From Bog-473 sp963781955 (GTDB lineage Bacteria; Actinomycetota; Acidimicrobiia; Acidimicrobiales; RAAP-2): a stretch of 64,000 nt of DNA. Both the position numbers and the translations under genes were made by a program. Shown here piece after piece: positions 7,600-17,387 of this stretch; position 1 is the first letter of the stretch; the number at the start of each line of letters is the position of its first letter. The stretch is taken from positions 1,178,001-1,242,000 of the forward strand of contig CAWAHU010000001.1 in assembly GCA_963781955.1 (NCBI GenBank), read 5' to 3'. The notes under the pieces are model-generated. The model was not told the DNA's origin, did not search any database, and was given only the letters and a program-made list of their open reading frames with translations.

Positions 7600-8225
7600 G
7601 CGCCGGGCCGCGCATCGCCGTCCTCGACTACGGCATCGGCAATCTTCGCTCGGCCGAGAAGGCTCTGCAGCACGTGGGCGCGGCGGCGCGGCTGGTCGAC
7701 GACGTGGCGTCGGTGGAGGCGGCGCAGGCCGTGGTGCTCCCCGGCGTGGGCGCGTTCGGCGCCTGTGCCCGAGCCCTGCGGGCGAGCGGGTTGGCCGAGC
7801 CCGCGCTCGCGGCGCTGGAGGCCGGCATCCCGTTCTTCGGGGTGTGCGTCGGGTTCCAGCTCCTCTACGAGGCGTCGGTGGAGAGCCCGGGTGTCGAGGG
7901 CCTCGGTGTCTTCGGGGGTACGGTGGGGACGCTCCCGCCGGGGGTCAAGCACCCGCAGATGCAGTGGAACGTACTGGAGCCGCGTACGGCGGAGCAGCCG
8001 GTTCTGCTGCGCGGACTGGGTGCTCACCCGTGGGTGTACTTCGTCCACTCCTATGCGCCGCCGGTCGGGGACGAGACGGCGGCCGTTTGCGACTACGGGG
8101 GCCCGGTGGCCGCCCTGGCCACGCGGGACAACGTGTGGGGGGCCCAGTTCCACCCGGAGAAGTCGGGCTCCACCGGGCTTGCCCTGTTGGCCAATTTCGT
8201 TTCCCTGGCCGCTCGGGCCGCCTGA
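7596..8225 (+). CDS. hisH: Imidazole glycerol phosphate synthase, glutaminase subunit
   Basis: A 209-residue class I glutamine amidotransferase that supplies ammonia to HisF. It starts with IAVLDYGIGNLRSAEKAL, has the oxyanion-strand LPGVGAFG, the nucleophilic Cys in PFFGVCVGFQLLYE and the His/Glu pair in AQFHPEKSG. GTG 7596 overlaps the hisB stop, and its own TGA overlaps the ATG of hisA, so synthesis is coupled along the operon. Confidence 0.95.
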   Translation: MSAGPRIAVLDYGIGNLRSAEKALQHVGAAARLVDDVASVEAAQAVVLPGVGAFGACARALRASGLAEPALAALEAGIPFFGVCVGFQLLYEASVESPGVEGLGVFGGTVGTLPPGVKHPQMQWNVLEPRTAEQPVLLRGLGAHPWVYFVHSYAPPVGDETAAVCDYGGPVAALATRDNVWGAQFHPEKSGSTGLALLANFVSLAARAA

Positions 8226-8983
8226 TGGACCTGTTGCCGGCCATCGACCTGCGCGCCGGTGAGGCCGTGCGACTGCGCCAAGGGGACTTTGCTCGCCAGC
8301 AGCGCTACGGCGATCCGGCCTCGCTGGCGGCCCGCTATGTCGCCGGGGGCGCCCGCTGGATCCACGTCGTCGACCTCGACGGAGCCCGCACCGGCGTTCC
8401 GCACGAGCGGGCGGTTCTCACCGAGATCGTGCGGGTGGCGAAGGGCGCCGGTGCCGCCGTCGAATTCGGCGGCGGGATCCGCACCGAGGACGACGCCGAG
8501 GAGCTGCTCGAGTCCGGTGTGGCCCGCGTGGTGCTCGGCACCGCGGCCCTCGAGGAGCCCGCCATGGCCGGGCGGAGTGCCAGGCGTTGGCCCGGACGGG
8601 TCGCCGTTGGCCTCGACTACCGGATCGGCGCAGACGGCGTCGCGGAGGCCCAGGCCCAGGGCTGGCTGGCCGGCTCGGGATGGGCGGTCACCGAACTGCT
8701 CGAGCTGTGGGCACACGAGCCGATCGGCGCCGTCGTGGCCACGGCCGTCTCGCGCGACGGCATGCTCTCGGGTCCCGATACCGATGGCCTGCGCGCCCTG
8801 CTGGACACCACGGCGCTCCCGTTGGTGGCGTCGGGCGGCGTCTCGGGGGCGGACGACCTGGCGCGTCTGGCTGCCTTGGCCGGCGGGGGTCGGCGCCTGG
8901 CCGGGGCGATCGTGGGCAAGGCCCTCGTGGAGGAGCGCTTCACCGTCGAGGAGGGGCTGGCCGCGTGCGCAGCATCCGGCTGA
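8225..8983 (+). CDS. hisA: ProFAR isomerase (HisA, possibly bifunctional PriA)
   Basis: A 252-residue TIM-barrel isomerase. The two catalytic aspartates are in LLPAIDLRAGEAVRL at the start and AVSRDGMLSGPDTDGL in the second half. Phosphate-binding loops GGGIRTEDDAEELL and ASGGVSGADDL are present. In many actinobacteria this protein also does the TrpF reaction (PriA), but a separate trpF gene lies at 14.7 kb here, so a dedicated HisA is more likely. The start ATG overlaps the hisH stop by one base. Confidence 0.92.
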   Translation: MDLLPAIDLRAGEAVRLRQGDFARQQRYGDPASLAARYVAGGARWIHVVDLDGARTGVPHERAVLTEIVRVAKGAGAAVEFGGGIRTEDDAEELLESGVARVVLGTAALEEPAMAGRSARRWPGRVAVGLDYRIGADGVAEAQAQGWLAGSGWAVTELLELWAHEPIGAVVATAVSRDGMLSGPDTDGLRALLDTTALPLVASGGVSGADDLARLAALAGGGRRLAGAIVGKALVEERFTVEEGLAACAASG

Positions 8984-9732
8984 TCCCCTGCCTCGACGTC
9001 ACCGACGGCCGCGTGGTCAAGGGTGTCCGCTTCGTCGACCTCACCGACGAGGGCGACCCGGTCGAGTTGGCGGCCCGTTACGACGTCGAGGGGGCGGACG
9101 AGGTCACGTTCCTCGACATCACAGCGTCCTCCGACGGCCGCGAGACCATGGTCTCGGTGGTGGCGCGCACCGCCGAGCAGGTGTTCATTCCGCTCACCGT
9201 GGGCGGCGGCGTCCGGGTGGTCGACGACGCCAGGCGGCTCCTTCGGGCGGGGGCCGACAAGGTGGCGGTGAACACGGCGGCGGTCGAGCGTCCCGCACTC
9301 GTGGGGGACATCGCGGACGAGTTCGGCGGTCAGTGCGCCGTGGTGGCGATCGACGCCCGGGCCCGGGCGGACGGATCGGGCTGGGAGGTCCACACCCACG
9401 GCGGGCGCCGGCCGGTGGGGCGCGACGCGGTGGCATGGGCGGCCGAGTGCGCCGCTCTGGGGGCAGGTGAAATCCTCCTGACCTCCATGGACCGTGACGG
9501 CACGCGCGACGGCTTCGACCTGGCGCTCACGCGGGCCGTGGTCGACGCGGTCGACATCCCGGTGGTGGCGTCCGGCGGCGTGGGTCGCCTCCAGGACCTC
9601 GTCGACGGCGCGGTCGTCGGGGGCGCCGACGCCGTGCTGGCGGCTTCGATCTTCCACCGGTGCGAGTTCACCCTGGGGGAGGCCAAGGCGTACATGGCGG
9701 CGCAGGGGGTCACTGTCCGCCCAGCTCCCTGA
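8965..9732 (+). CDS. hisF: Imidazole glycerol phosphate synthase, cyclase subunit
   Basis: A 255-residue TIM barrel partnering HisH. It makes imidazoleglycerol phosphate and releases AICAR. Signatures are IPCLDVTDGRVVKGVRF with the first catalytic Asp, FLDITAS, VGGGVRVVDDARRLL, LLTSMDRDGTRDGFDL with the second Asp, and VVASGGVG. The GTG start lies 19 nt inside the end of hisA. Confidence 0.95.
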   Translation: MRSIRLIPCLDVTDGRVVKGVRFVDLTDEGDPVELAARYDVEGADEVTFLDITASSDGRETMVSVVARTAEQVFIPLTVGGGVRVVDDARRLLRAGADKVAVNTAAVERPALVGDIADEFGGQCAVVAIDARARADGSGWEVHTHGGRRPVGRDAVAWAAECAALGAGEILLTSMDRDGTRDGFDLALTRAVVDAVDIPVVASGGVGRLQDLVDGAVVGGADAVLAASIFHRCEFTLGEAKAYMAAQGVTVRPAP

Positions 9733-9778
9733 CGCGCGGCTGACCTGGACGGCCGCCCTCGTGCGGTACCGTGCCTAG

Positions 9779-10224
9779 GTGCCCACGCCCACGAAGAACG
9801 GGTCCGACGCCGCTGACGACGGACGTGACGTGCCGGTGGCCGCGAAGGACGAGCAGCCGTCGCCGAGCAGCCCGTCGTCGAGAAGCCCGTCGCCGAGAAG
9901 CAGCCCGAGCGGGGCAAGCAGCCCATCACCGTCCTCTTCGACCGCGTGATGGTGCAGACCTCGCCCACGGACGGGGAGCGTCGGTCGCGTGCCGGCATCC
10001 TGATCCCGGCGACGGCGCAGATCACCCGTCGCTTGTCCTGGGCCGACGCGGTCGCCGTCGGGCCCCACGTCCGGACGGTCAAGGTCGGCGACGCCGTGCT
10101 GTTCAACCCCGAGGACCGCTTCGAGGTCGAGGTGCAGGGTGAGGAGTACGTGATCCTACGCGAGCGGGACATCCACGCCATCGCCTCCACCCGCAACGAT
10201 TCGGGCACGGGGCTCTATCTGTGA
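9779..10224 (+). CDS. GroES-like (Cpn10) protein with N-terminal frameshift
   Basis: The C-terminal 100 residues match the GroES fold: ITVLFDRVMVQTSP, RSRAGILIPATAQ, VKVGDAVLFNPEDRFEVEV, YVILRERDIHAI. The 5' part is open in a different frame: from GTG 9779 it reads VPTPTKNGSDAADDGRDVPVAAKDE. The matching continuation VAEQPVVEKPVAEKQPERGK is in the frame of the domain. The switch falls at about 9851-9862. The span is 446 nt, one short of a multiple of three, so a single missing base would restore a 148-residue protein with a charged linker before the domain. TACCGT (9767-9772) lies 6 nt before GTG 9779. It sits inside a his-trp operon, which is unusual for a co-chaperonin paralogue. Confidence 0.75.
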
Positions 10225-10627
10225 GCACGCCGACACCCGCAGCCGCGGGCTTCCCCGAGGGCGTACCTCTCGTCATCGACGAGGAGCTCGTGGCCGCGGT
10301 CGACTTCGCCAAGGGTGAGGGCCTGGTGCCGGCCATCGTGCAGGACGTGTCGGACGGGACGGTGTTGACTCTGGCCTACATGGACGCCGAGGCCCTGCGC
10401 CGCACCTTGGCTTCGGGCCGATCGTGGTTCTACAGCCGGAGCCGCCAGGAGTACTGGCAGAAGGGCGAGACGTCAGGCGACCGCCAGTACGTGCGCGAGG
10501 TGCGCGTCGACTGCGACGGTGACGCGCTGGTCTTGCTGGTCGACCAGCACGGGCGCGGTGCGTGCCACACGGGCGAGCACTCCTGCTTCTACCGGACCGT
10601 CGGGACCGGGCCGGGGGTGCCCGCGCC

Positions 10628-10631
<4 letters not shown>
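10221..10631 (+). CDS. hisI: Phosphoribosyl-AMP cyclohydrolase
   Basis: A 136-residue zinc enzyme that opens the purine ring of PR-AMP, the third step of histidine synthesis. Conserved stretches are VLTLAYMDAEALRRTL, SRSRQEYWQKGETSGDRQYV and the metal-binding run VDCDGDALVLLVDQHG plus ACHTGEHSCFYR with its cysteines. The HisE pyrophosphohydrolase domain is not fused. The GTG start overlaps the stop of the GroES-like gene, and its stop overlaps the GTG of trpE. Confidence 0.94.
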
Positions 10632-12189
<1,558 letters not shown>

Positions 12190-12193
<4 letters not shown>

Positions 12194-13206
12194 CGGCCGA
12201 CCTGGCGGAGGAGACGGCCGCGCTGCGGCACGGCGCCGGCGCCTTCCGGTCGCCACGTGACGTGTTGGCGGTGCGGGGTCCCGACGCGCCGGCCTACCTC
12301 CAGGGCCAACTGAGCCAGGACCTCGAGCGCCTGGGCGCGGGGGAGTCGGCCCACAGCCTCGTGCTCGAGCCCGACGGCAAGCTGTGTGCGCTGGTGCGCG
12401 TGACACGGGCCGGCGCGCTGGAGTTCCTGCTCGACGTCGATGCCGGGTTCGGCGATGTCGTGGCGGCGCGGCTCGGGCGTTTCCTGCTTCGCTCCAAGGT
12501 CGAGATCGAGCGGCTGGACTGGCGATGCCTGTCCGTGCGGGGCGACGAGGCCGTGCAGATGGCCGAGGGGCTCCGGGCGGCGTCCGGCGCACGCGGCGCA
12601 GTCATGGTGCCCTTCGAGTGGAACGGCTGGTCCGGCGTCGACCTGCTCGGCCCGCCCGACGCTCTCCCCGGGCCCGAGCACGTCGATCCCGGCGTGGTGC
12701 CGTGCGGCTCTGCCGCGGTGGAGGCGTGTCGGATCGCCTCGGGCGTCCCGGTCATGGGCGCCGAACTGACCAGCAAGACGATCGCAGCCGAGGCCGGGCT
12801 GGTGGAGCGGACGGTGAGCTTCACCAAGGGCTGCTACACGGGGCAGGAGCTGGTGGCGCGCCTCGACGCCCGCGGGTCGAACGTGGCCCGGCGGCTCGTG
12901 GGTGTGGTGGCACCGCCCGGGGACCCCGAGGGCAAGGCCCCGCTGTTGGCTCCGGGGATGACCCTGCACGGGGGCGACCCCCCAGACGGCGGTGTGGCCG
13001 GTGACAAGGTGGCGGGCAGCGTCACGTCGGCCGCCTGGAGCATCGAGCTGGGCTCGTGGGTGGCGCTCGGCTACCTGCACCGCAGCGTGGTGGCGCCCGG
13101 CCCCGTGCGAGTGCGCGCCGGAGACGGCACGGGTGGCTCGCATCAGGCCCGTGCCGAGGTGCTCCCGCTGGTGGGGTCGGGCGGGTTGGAGAACCCGCCC
13201 GACTGA
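12190..13206 (+). CDS. ygfZ: YgfZ/GcvT-like folate-binding protein
   Basis: A 338-residue protein of the YgfZ family, a tetrahydrofolate-binding relative of the glycine cleavage T-protein that helps maintain Fe-S enzymes. The family signature K-G-C-[FY]-x-G-Q-E is exact in FTKGCYTGQELVARL. The N-terminal part has VRGPDAPAYLQGQLSQDL, and the stretch before the signature has the usual ELTSKTIAAEAGL. The GTG start overlaps the trpE stop, so it is coupled to trpE although the role is unrelated. Confidence 0.88.
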
Positions 13207-13220
13207 TCAGGCGCTGTCGG

Positions 13221-13664
13221 GTGCCGCCCGTACCGGGTCCGGATTCCGTTGTGCAGGGCCGGGGCGCCCGGCGGGCGCTGCTGGTGGCGCTCGGCGCGGC
13301 GTATGCCGCCATCGCCGCGGCCACGAGCCCGTTCACCTGGCCGGCCGACGTGCTCACCGCCCTGCCGATCGTGGCCCTCGCCGTGATGGCGGTGGCCCGC
13401 TGGCCCCGGCACCCTCGACCGGTCATTCCCGCGGGTGCGCACCCGTTGCGCCCGTGGGTCGTGCTCCTGGTCGCTGGGGTGCTCTGGGAGCTGGTCGAGT
13501 ACGCAGTGCGGGGCGAGCGCCGGCTCCACCCGACGCTGAGCTCCATGGCCGACAACCTGGACCGGCACTGGCTCCTCAAAGCGGTGGTGTTCTTCGGCTG
13601 GCTGTGCCTCGGCGCCTGCATCATGGTGGTGGGGCGGGCGCGCCGAGGGGACCGTTCGCCGTGA
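13221..13664 (+). CDS. Small polytopic membrane protein, unknown function
   Basis: About 147 residues (or 137 if GTG 13251 is the true start). Hydrophobic segments are visible at ALLVALGAAYAAIAAAT, VLTALPIVALAVMAVA, PWVVLLVAGVLWELVEY and KAVVFFGWLCLGACIMVV, four likely membrane helices. The loop between helices 3 and 4 holds GERRLHPTLSSMADNLDRH. I do not recognise the family. Its stop overlaps the GTG of the next small membrane gene, so the pair is probably made together. Confidence 0.65.
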   Translation: MPPVPGPDSVVQGRGARRALLVALGAAYAAIAAATSPFTWPADVLTALPIVALAVMAVARWPRHPRPVIPAGAHPLRPWVVLLVAGVLWELVEYAVRGERRLHPTLSSMADNLDRHWLLKAVVFFGWLCLGACIMVVGRARRGDRSP

Positions 13665-13858
13665 GCGGCACCCCGGCGGACGTGCTGTGGTCGGTGCTGG
13701 GCGCGGCGGCACTCGTGCTGTGGGCCGTGTCGCGACGGGCGCCGACGGCGGTGGCGCCCCCGTCTGCAGTGCTGGGCCGGCTCGCCACGGGGCCTCTGGC
13801 GCGCGTCCTCCTGGTGCTGGCCTGGATGTGGGCCGGCTGGCACCTCTTCGCGCGCTGA
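13661..13858 (+). CDS. Small membrane protein, two helices
   Basis: A 65-residue ORF starting on a GTGA overlap with the previous gene. Two hydrophobic helices (VLWSVLGAAALVLWAVS and VLLVLAWMWAGWHLFA) flank a Pro/Ala-rich loop; the final Trp-rich helix is notable. The overlap and coding-like composition make it real, but no function can be named. It sits between ygfZ and trpC. Confidence 0.6.
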   Translation: MSGTPADVLWSVLGAAALVLWAVSRRAPTAVAPPSAVLGRLATGPLARVLLVLAWMWAGWHLFAR

Positions 13859-13907
13859 CCCTACGAGCCCGCGCTCCCGGTGGAGCCTGGGCGAAAGGGT
13901 GCGCCAC

Positions 13908-13913
13908 TACGCT
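13908..13913 (+). promoter_or_regulatory. Possible internal -10 box for trpC-F-B-A
   Basis: TACGCT ends 8 nt before the trpC ATG, with no ribosome binding site. It could give the trp genes their own start. Confidence 0.4.
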
Positions 13914-13921
13914 GCTACCTC

Positions 13922-14710
13922 ATGCCCACCTACTTGGCGGACATCCTCGCAGCCCATCGGGCGTGCGCCGCGGCGGACGGCCGTTCCGTGGCTGACCTGG
14001 TCGAACGGGCCGCGGCCTCGCCGGCGCCCCGGGACTTCGCCGGCGCCCTCCACGGCGAGGGCCTCTCGTGCATCGCCGAGATCAAGCGGCGCTCGCCCTC
14101 CAAGGGGGACCTCGATCCGAGCCTGCAGCCGGAGCTGGTGGCCAAGGAGTACGTGGCCGGCGGTGCCGCCTGCCTTTCGGTGTTGACCGACGCCGACTTC
14201 TTCGGTGGTTGCGCCGCGGACCTGGTGGCGGCGCACAAGGCCTCTGGCCTCCCCGTGCTCCGCAAGGACTTCACGGTGGGCGAGGCCGACGTTGCCGACG
14301 CGCGCCTCATGGGTGCGGACGCCGTGCTGCTGATCGTGGCGGCGCTCGTCGACGACGAGCTGCGCGCCTGTGCTGCCCTGGCCGAGCGGCTCGGCCTCAC
14401 CGCCCTCGTCGAGGTGCACGACGCCGAGGAGCTCGGACGCGCGCTGGCGGTCGGGGCACGGGTGGTCGGGGTGAACCAGCGCGACCTGCGCACCTTCGAG
14501 GTCGATCACGACCGAGCCTGCGCGCTGGCCGCGGCGATCCCCGCGGACGTCGTCGCCGTGGCCGAATCGGGTGTTCGCGGGGCCGAGGACGCCCGGCGCC
14601 TGGCCGATGCCGGCTACGACGCCATCCTGGTCGGCGAGACGCTCGTACGGGCGGCGGATCGGGCCGCGGCGCTGCGTGAGCTTGTGGGGCACCGGGTCGG
14701 GACACGGTGA
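13922..14710 (+). CDS. trpC: Indole-3-glycerol phosphate synthase
   Basis: A 262-residue TIM barrel that closes the indole ring of CdRP. The motif IAEIKRRSPSKGDLDPSLQP holds the catalytic Glu and Lys. The second Lys is in PVLRKDFTVGEADVADARLMGADAVLLI. VGVNQRDLRTFEVD and VAESGVRGAEDARRL complete the active site. An in-frame start at 13880 would add residues unlike the family, so ATG 13922 was chosen; TACGCT lies 8 nt upstream. Confidence 0.95.
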   Translation: MPTYLADILAAHRACAAADGRSVADLVERAAASPAPRDFAGALHGEGLSCIAEIKRRSPSKGDLDPSLQPELVAKEYVAGGAACLSVLTDADFFGGCAADLVAAHKASGLPVLRKDFTVGEADVADARLMGADAVLLIVAALVDDELRACAALAERLGLTALVEVHDAEELGRALAVGARVVGVNQRDLRTFEVDHDRACALAAAIPADVVAVAESGVRGAEDARRLADAGYDAILVGETLVRAADRAAALRELVGHRVGTR

Positions 14711-14717
14711 GCGCACG

Positions 14718-15407
14718 GTGAGTGAGGGGATGCTGGTCAAGATCTGCGGCATCACGTCGGAGTCCGATGCGCTGCTCGCCGTCAGCCTCGGTGCGTCCGC
14801 CGTGGGGTTCGTCTTCGCGCCCTCCGTGCGCCAGGTGCCGGTGCAGGTGGCCGGGGACATCGCCAAACGGCTGCCCGATCACGTGCTCACGGTCGGTGTG
14901 TTCCGCGACGAGGCGCCCCAGCGGGTGGTGGATGCGGTGCGCCTGGCCGGGCTCGGCGCAGCGCAGTTGCACGGACACGAGACCATCGAGCAGACGCGCT
15001 GGGTGCGGGAGCGGGTGCCGGTGGTGATCAAGGCGTTCCACGCCGGCGAGATCGCCATCAGCCGCTTCGAGGAGTTCGGTGCCGACTACCTGATGGTCGA
15101 CGGCGACAACCCGGGGTCAGGGCAAGTGTTCGATTGGCGCCTGGCCGAGGGCGTGGCGGACCACGACCGCCTCATCGTCTCGGGTGGGTTGCGTCCCGAT
15201 AACGTGGCCGACGCCGTCTCGCACCTGCGGCCGGCCGGGGTCGACGTCTCGAGCGGCGTGGAGGCGGCCCCCGGCCGCAAGGACCCTCTGCTCCTGCGCG
15301 ACTTCATCACCAACGCGCGCCGGGCTGGCGCGGCGGTCGGTCGTCATCGCGATGCGGACACCGGCACCGAGGCCGGTGCTGAGCCGTACGACTGGAGGGA
15401 GGGATGA
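14718..15407 (+). CDS. trpF: Phosphoribosylanthranilate isomerase
   Basis: A 229-residue TIM barrel for the PRA to CdRP step. It begins LVKICGITSESDALLAVSLG with the catalytic Cys, has GFVFAPSVRQV, LGAAQLHGHE and the Asp of DYLMVDGDNPGSGQ, then SGGLRPDNVADAV and GVDVSSGVEAAPGRKDP. GTG 14718 was chosen; ATG 14730 with a GAGTGAGGGG stretch before it is a good alternative. A separate trpF is notable because many actinobacteria rely on PriA instead. Confidence 0.93.
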   Translation: MSEGMLVKICGITSESDALLAVSLGASAVGFVFAPSVRQVPVQVAGDIAKRLPDHVLTVGVFRDEAPQRVVDAVRLAGLGAAQLHGHETIEQTRWVRERVPVVIKAFHAGEIAISRFEEFGADYLMVDGDNPGSGQVFDWRLAEGVADHDRLIVSGGLRPDNVADAVSHLRPAGVDVSSGVEAAPGRKDPLLLRDFITNARRAGAAVGRHRDADTGTEAGAEPYDWREG

Positions 15408-16597
15408 GCAGCGACGACCTGATGGGACGCCCCGGACCAGACGGCCGCTTCGGTGAGTTCGGCGGGAGGTTCGTCCCGGAGTCGCTCATGCCGGCCTGCC
15501 TCGACCTCGAGGCTTGCTTCGACGAGGCCTGGGCCGACCCGGCATTCCACACCGAGCTCGACGGGCTGCTGCGCACCTACGGCGGGCGGCCCACGCCGGT
15601 GACCGAGTGCGCACGCCTCTCGGAGCGACTGGGGGTGCGGGTCCTGCTCAAGCGCGAGGACCTGGCCCACACCGGGTCGCACAAGCTGAACAACGTCGTC
15701 GGCCAGGCGCTCCTCACCAGGCGGATGGGCAAGCGCCGGATGATCGCCGAGACGGGTGCCGGGCAGCACGGCGTGGCGTCGGCCACCGCGGCGGCGCTCT
15801 TCGGTCTGGAGTGCACGGTCTTCATGGGTGAGGTGGACACCCATCGTCAGGCGCTCAACGTATTCCGCATGGAGCTGCTCGGCGCCGAGGTCCGGTCCGT
15901 CACCTCGGGCAGCCGTACGTTGAAGGACGCGGTGAACGAGGCCATGCGCGAATGGGTGGCCACGGTGGAGACCACGCACTACTGCCTCGGCTCGGTGATG
16001 GGGCCGCACCCGTTTCCCTACATGGTGCGCCAGCTCCAGAGCGTGGTGGGCGAGGAGGCTCGAACGCAGTGCCGCGACGTGCTGGGCGGGGCCGACCCCG
16101 ACGTGGTGGTGGCCTGCGTCGGCGGCGGCTCGAACGCAGCGGGGACATTCGCCGGCTTCGTGCACACCCGCGCCCGGCTGGTCGGGGTGGAGGCGGCCGG
16201 CGGCGCGGCGAACACCAACGGCATCCCCGGCGTCCTGCACGGCATGCATTCGCGCCTGCTGCAGGACGAGGTGGGCCAGATCCTCGAGGCCGAGTCGATA
16301 TCGGCCGGGCTGGACTACCCGGGGCTGGGCCCTGAGCACGCTCACCTGGCGTCGATCGGGCGGGCGGAGTACTCGACCGCGTCCGACGACGAGGTGCTCG
16401 ATGCCTTCCGCTTGCTCAGTCACACCGAGGGGATCATCCCGGCCCTCGAGTCGGCCCACGCAGTGGCATGGGTGGCCCGGTGCGCGGGCACCGACGCCCT
16501 GCCGGCCGGCTCGACCGTCATGGTCACGCTCTCGGGCCGCGGTGACAAGGACGTGGCCCAGGTCCGCGAGATCCTGGGCCGGCTCCCCGGTGCCTGA
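15404..16597 (+). CDS. trpB: Tryptophan synthase beta chain
   Basis: A 397-residue PLP enzyme that joins indole and serine. It opens with GRFGEFGGRFVPESLMPA. The PLP lysine lies in LAHTGSHKLNNVVGQALL. AETGAGQHGVA, the phosphate-binding VACVGGGSNAAGTF and TEGIIPALESAHAV follow. The C-terminal serine of LSGRGDKDV contacts the pyridine ring. The start ATG overlaps the trpF stop, and the trpA start lies inside its 3' end. Confidence 0.96.
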   Translation: MSSDDLMGRPGPDGRFGEFGGRFVPESLMPACLDLEACFDEAWADPAFHTELDGLLRTYGGRPTPVTECARLSERLGVRVLLKREDLAHTGSHKLNNVVGQALLTRRMGKRRMIAETGAGQHGVASATAAALFGLECTVFMGEVDTHRQALNVFRMELLGAEVRSVTSGSRTLKDAVNEAMREWVATVETTHYCLGSVMGPHPFPYMVRQLQSVVGEEARTQCRDVLGGADPDVVVACVGGGSNAAGTFAGFVHTRARLVGVEAAGGAANTNGIPGVLHGMHSRLLQDEVGQILEAESISAGLDYPGLGPEHAHLASIGRAEYSTASDDEVLDAFRLLSHTEGIIPALESAHAVAWVARCAGTDALPAGSTVMVTLSGRGDKDVAQVREILGRLPGA

Positions 16598-17360
16598 TCT
16601 CGAGGCCGCGCTGCGCGAGCGCCGGGCCGCCGGACGCAAGCTGCTCATTCCGTACCTGCTGGGCGGCATGACCGAGGAATGGACCGAGACCCTGGCTGCG
16701 GTGGTCGCTGCGGGCGCCGACGCGGTGGAAGTCGGCATCCCGTTCTCCGACCCGATGATGGACGGGCCGGTGATCCAGGAGGCCGCCCTGCGTGCCCTTC
16801 GACGCGGGACCGTCCCCGACGAGGTCCTCGACGGCATCGCCCGGGCCGAGGCCCCCGTGCCCATAGCCGTGATGACCTACTACAACATCGTCTTCCGGGC
16901 CGGCCACCGTCGCATGGCGCGTTCGCTGGCCGCGGCCGGTGTGACCGGGGCCATCATCGTCGACCTGCCCGTCGAGGAGCTCGACCCCTGGGCCCTCGAG
17001 GCCGACGCGGCCGGGGTCGACACGGTGCTCCTGGTCGCCCCCTCCAGCCCGCCGCAGCACGTGGCGCGCATCTGCGCCCGGGCACACGGGTTCGTGTACG
17101 CGGTGGCCCGGATGGGGATCACCGGGGAGCGGGGCGAGTTGGGCACGGACGCGGCACAGGTCGTCCAGCGCATCCGCGCCTGCACCGACACGCCGGTGTG
17201 CGTGGGCGTCGGGGTCTCGACGCCCGAGCAGGCGGCCGAGGTGTGCCAGGTGGCCGACGGGGTAGTGGTGGGCTCAGCGCTGGTGCGGCGCCTGCTCGAG
17301 GGGTGCGGGCCCGACGGAGCCGCCGCCTTCGTGCGTTCGTTGCGGGAGGCAATCGACTGA
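16590..17360 (+). CDS. trpA: Tryptophan synthase alpha chain
   Basis: A 256-residue TIM barrel that cleaves indole-3-glycerol phosphate and channels indole to TrpB. Both catalytic acids are visible: the Glu of AVEVGIPFSDPMMDGP and the downstream Asp of the same motif. AVMTYYNIVF and IVDLPVEEL follow, and the phosphate loops are GVGVSTPEQA and VVVGSALV. GTG 16590 overlaps the trpB end by 8 nt. It ends the block; a GC-rich palindromic run CCCCCGGG follows before the convergent hydrolase gene. Confidence 0.95.
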   Translation: MPDLEAALRERRAAGRKLLIPYLLGGMTEEWTETLAAVVAAGADAVEVGIPFSDPMMDGPVIQEAALRALRRGTVPDEVLDGIARAEAPVPIAVMTYYNIVFRAGHRRMARSLAAAGVTGAIIVDLPVEELDPWALEADAAGVDTVLLVAPSSPPQHVARICARAHGFVYAVARMGITGERGELGTDAAQVVQRIRACTDTPVCVGVGVSTPEQAAEVCQVADGVVVGSALVRRLLEGCGPDGAAAFVRSLREAID

Positions 17361-17387
17361 TTCCCCCGGGCTTCCCCCCGGGTGTCC

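Noticed and set aside
17361..17387. A possible terminator between trpA and the SGNH gene
   Set aside because: CCCCCGGG runs are self-complementary, but there is no clear stem-loop with a T run.
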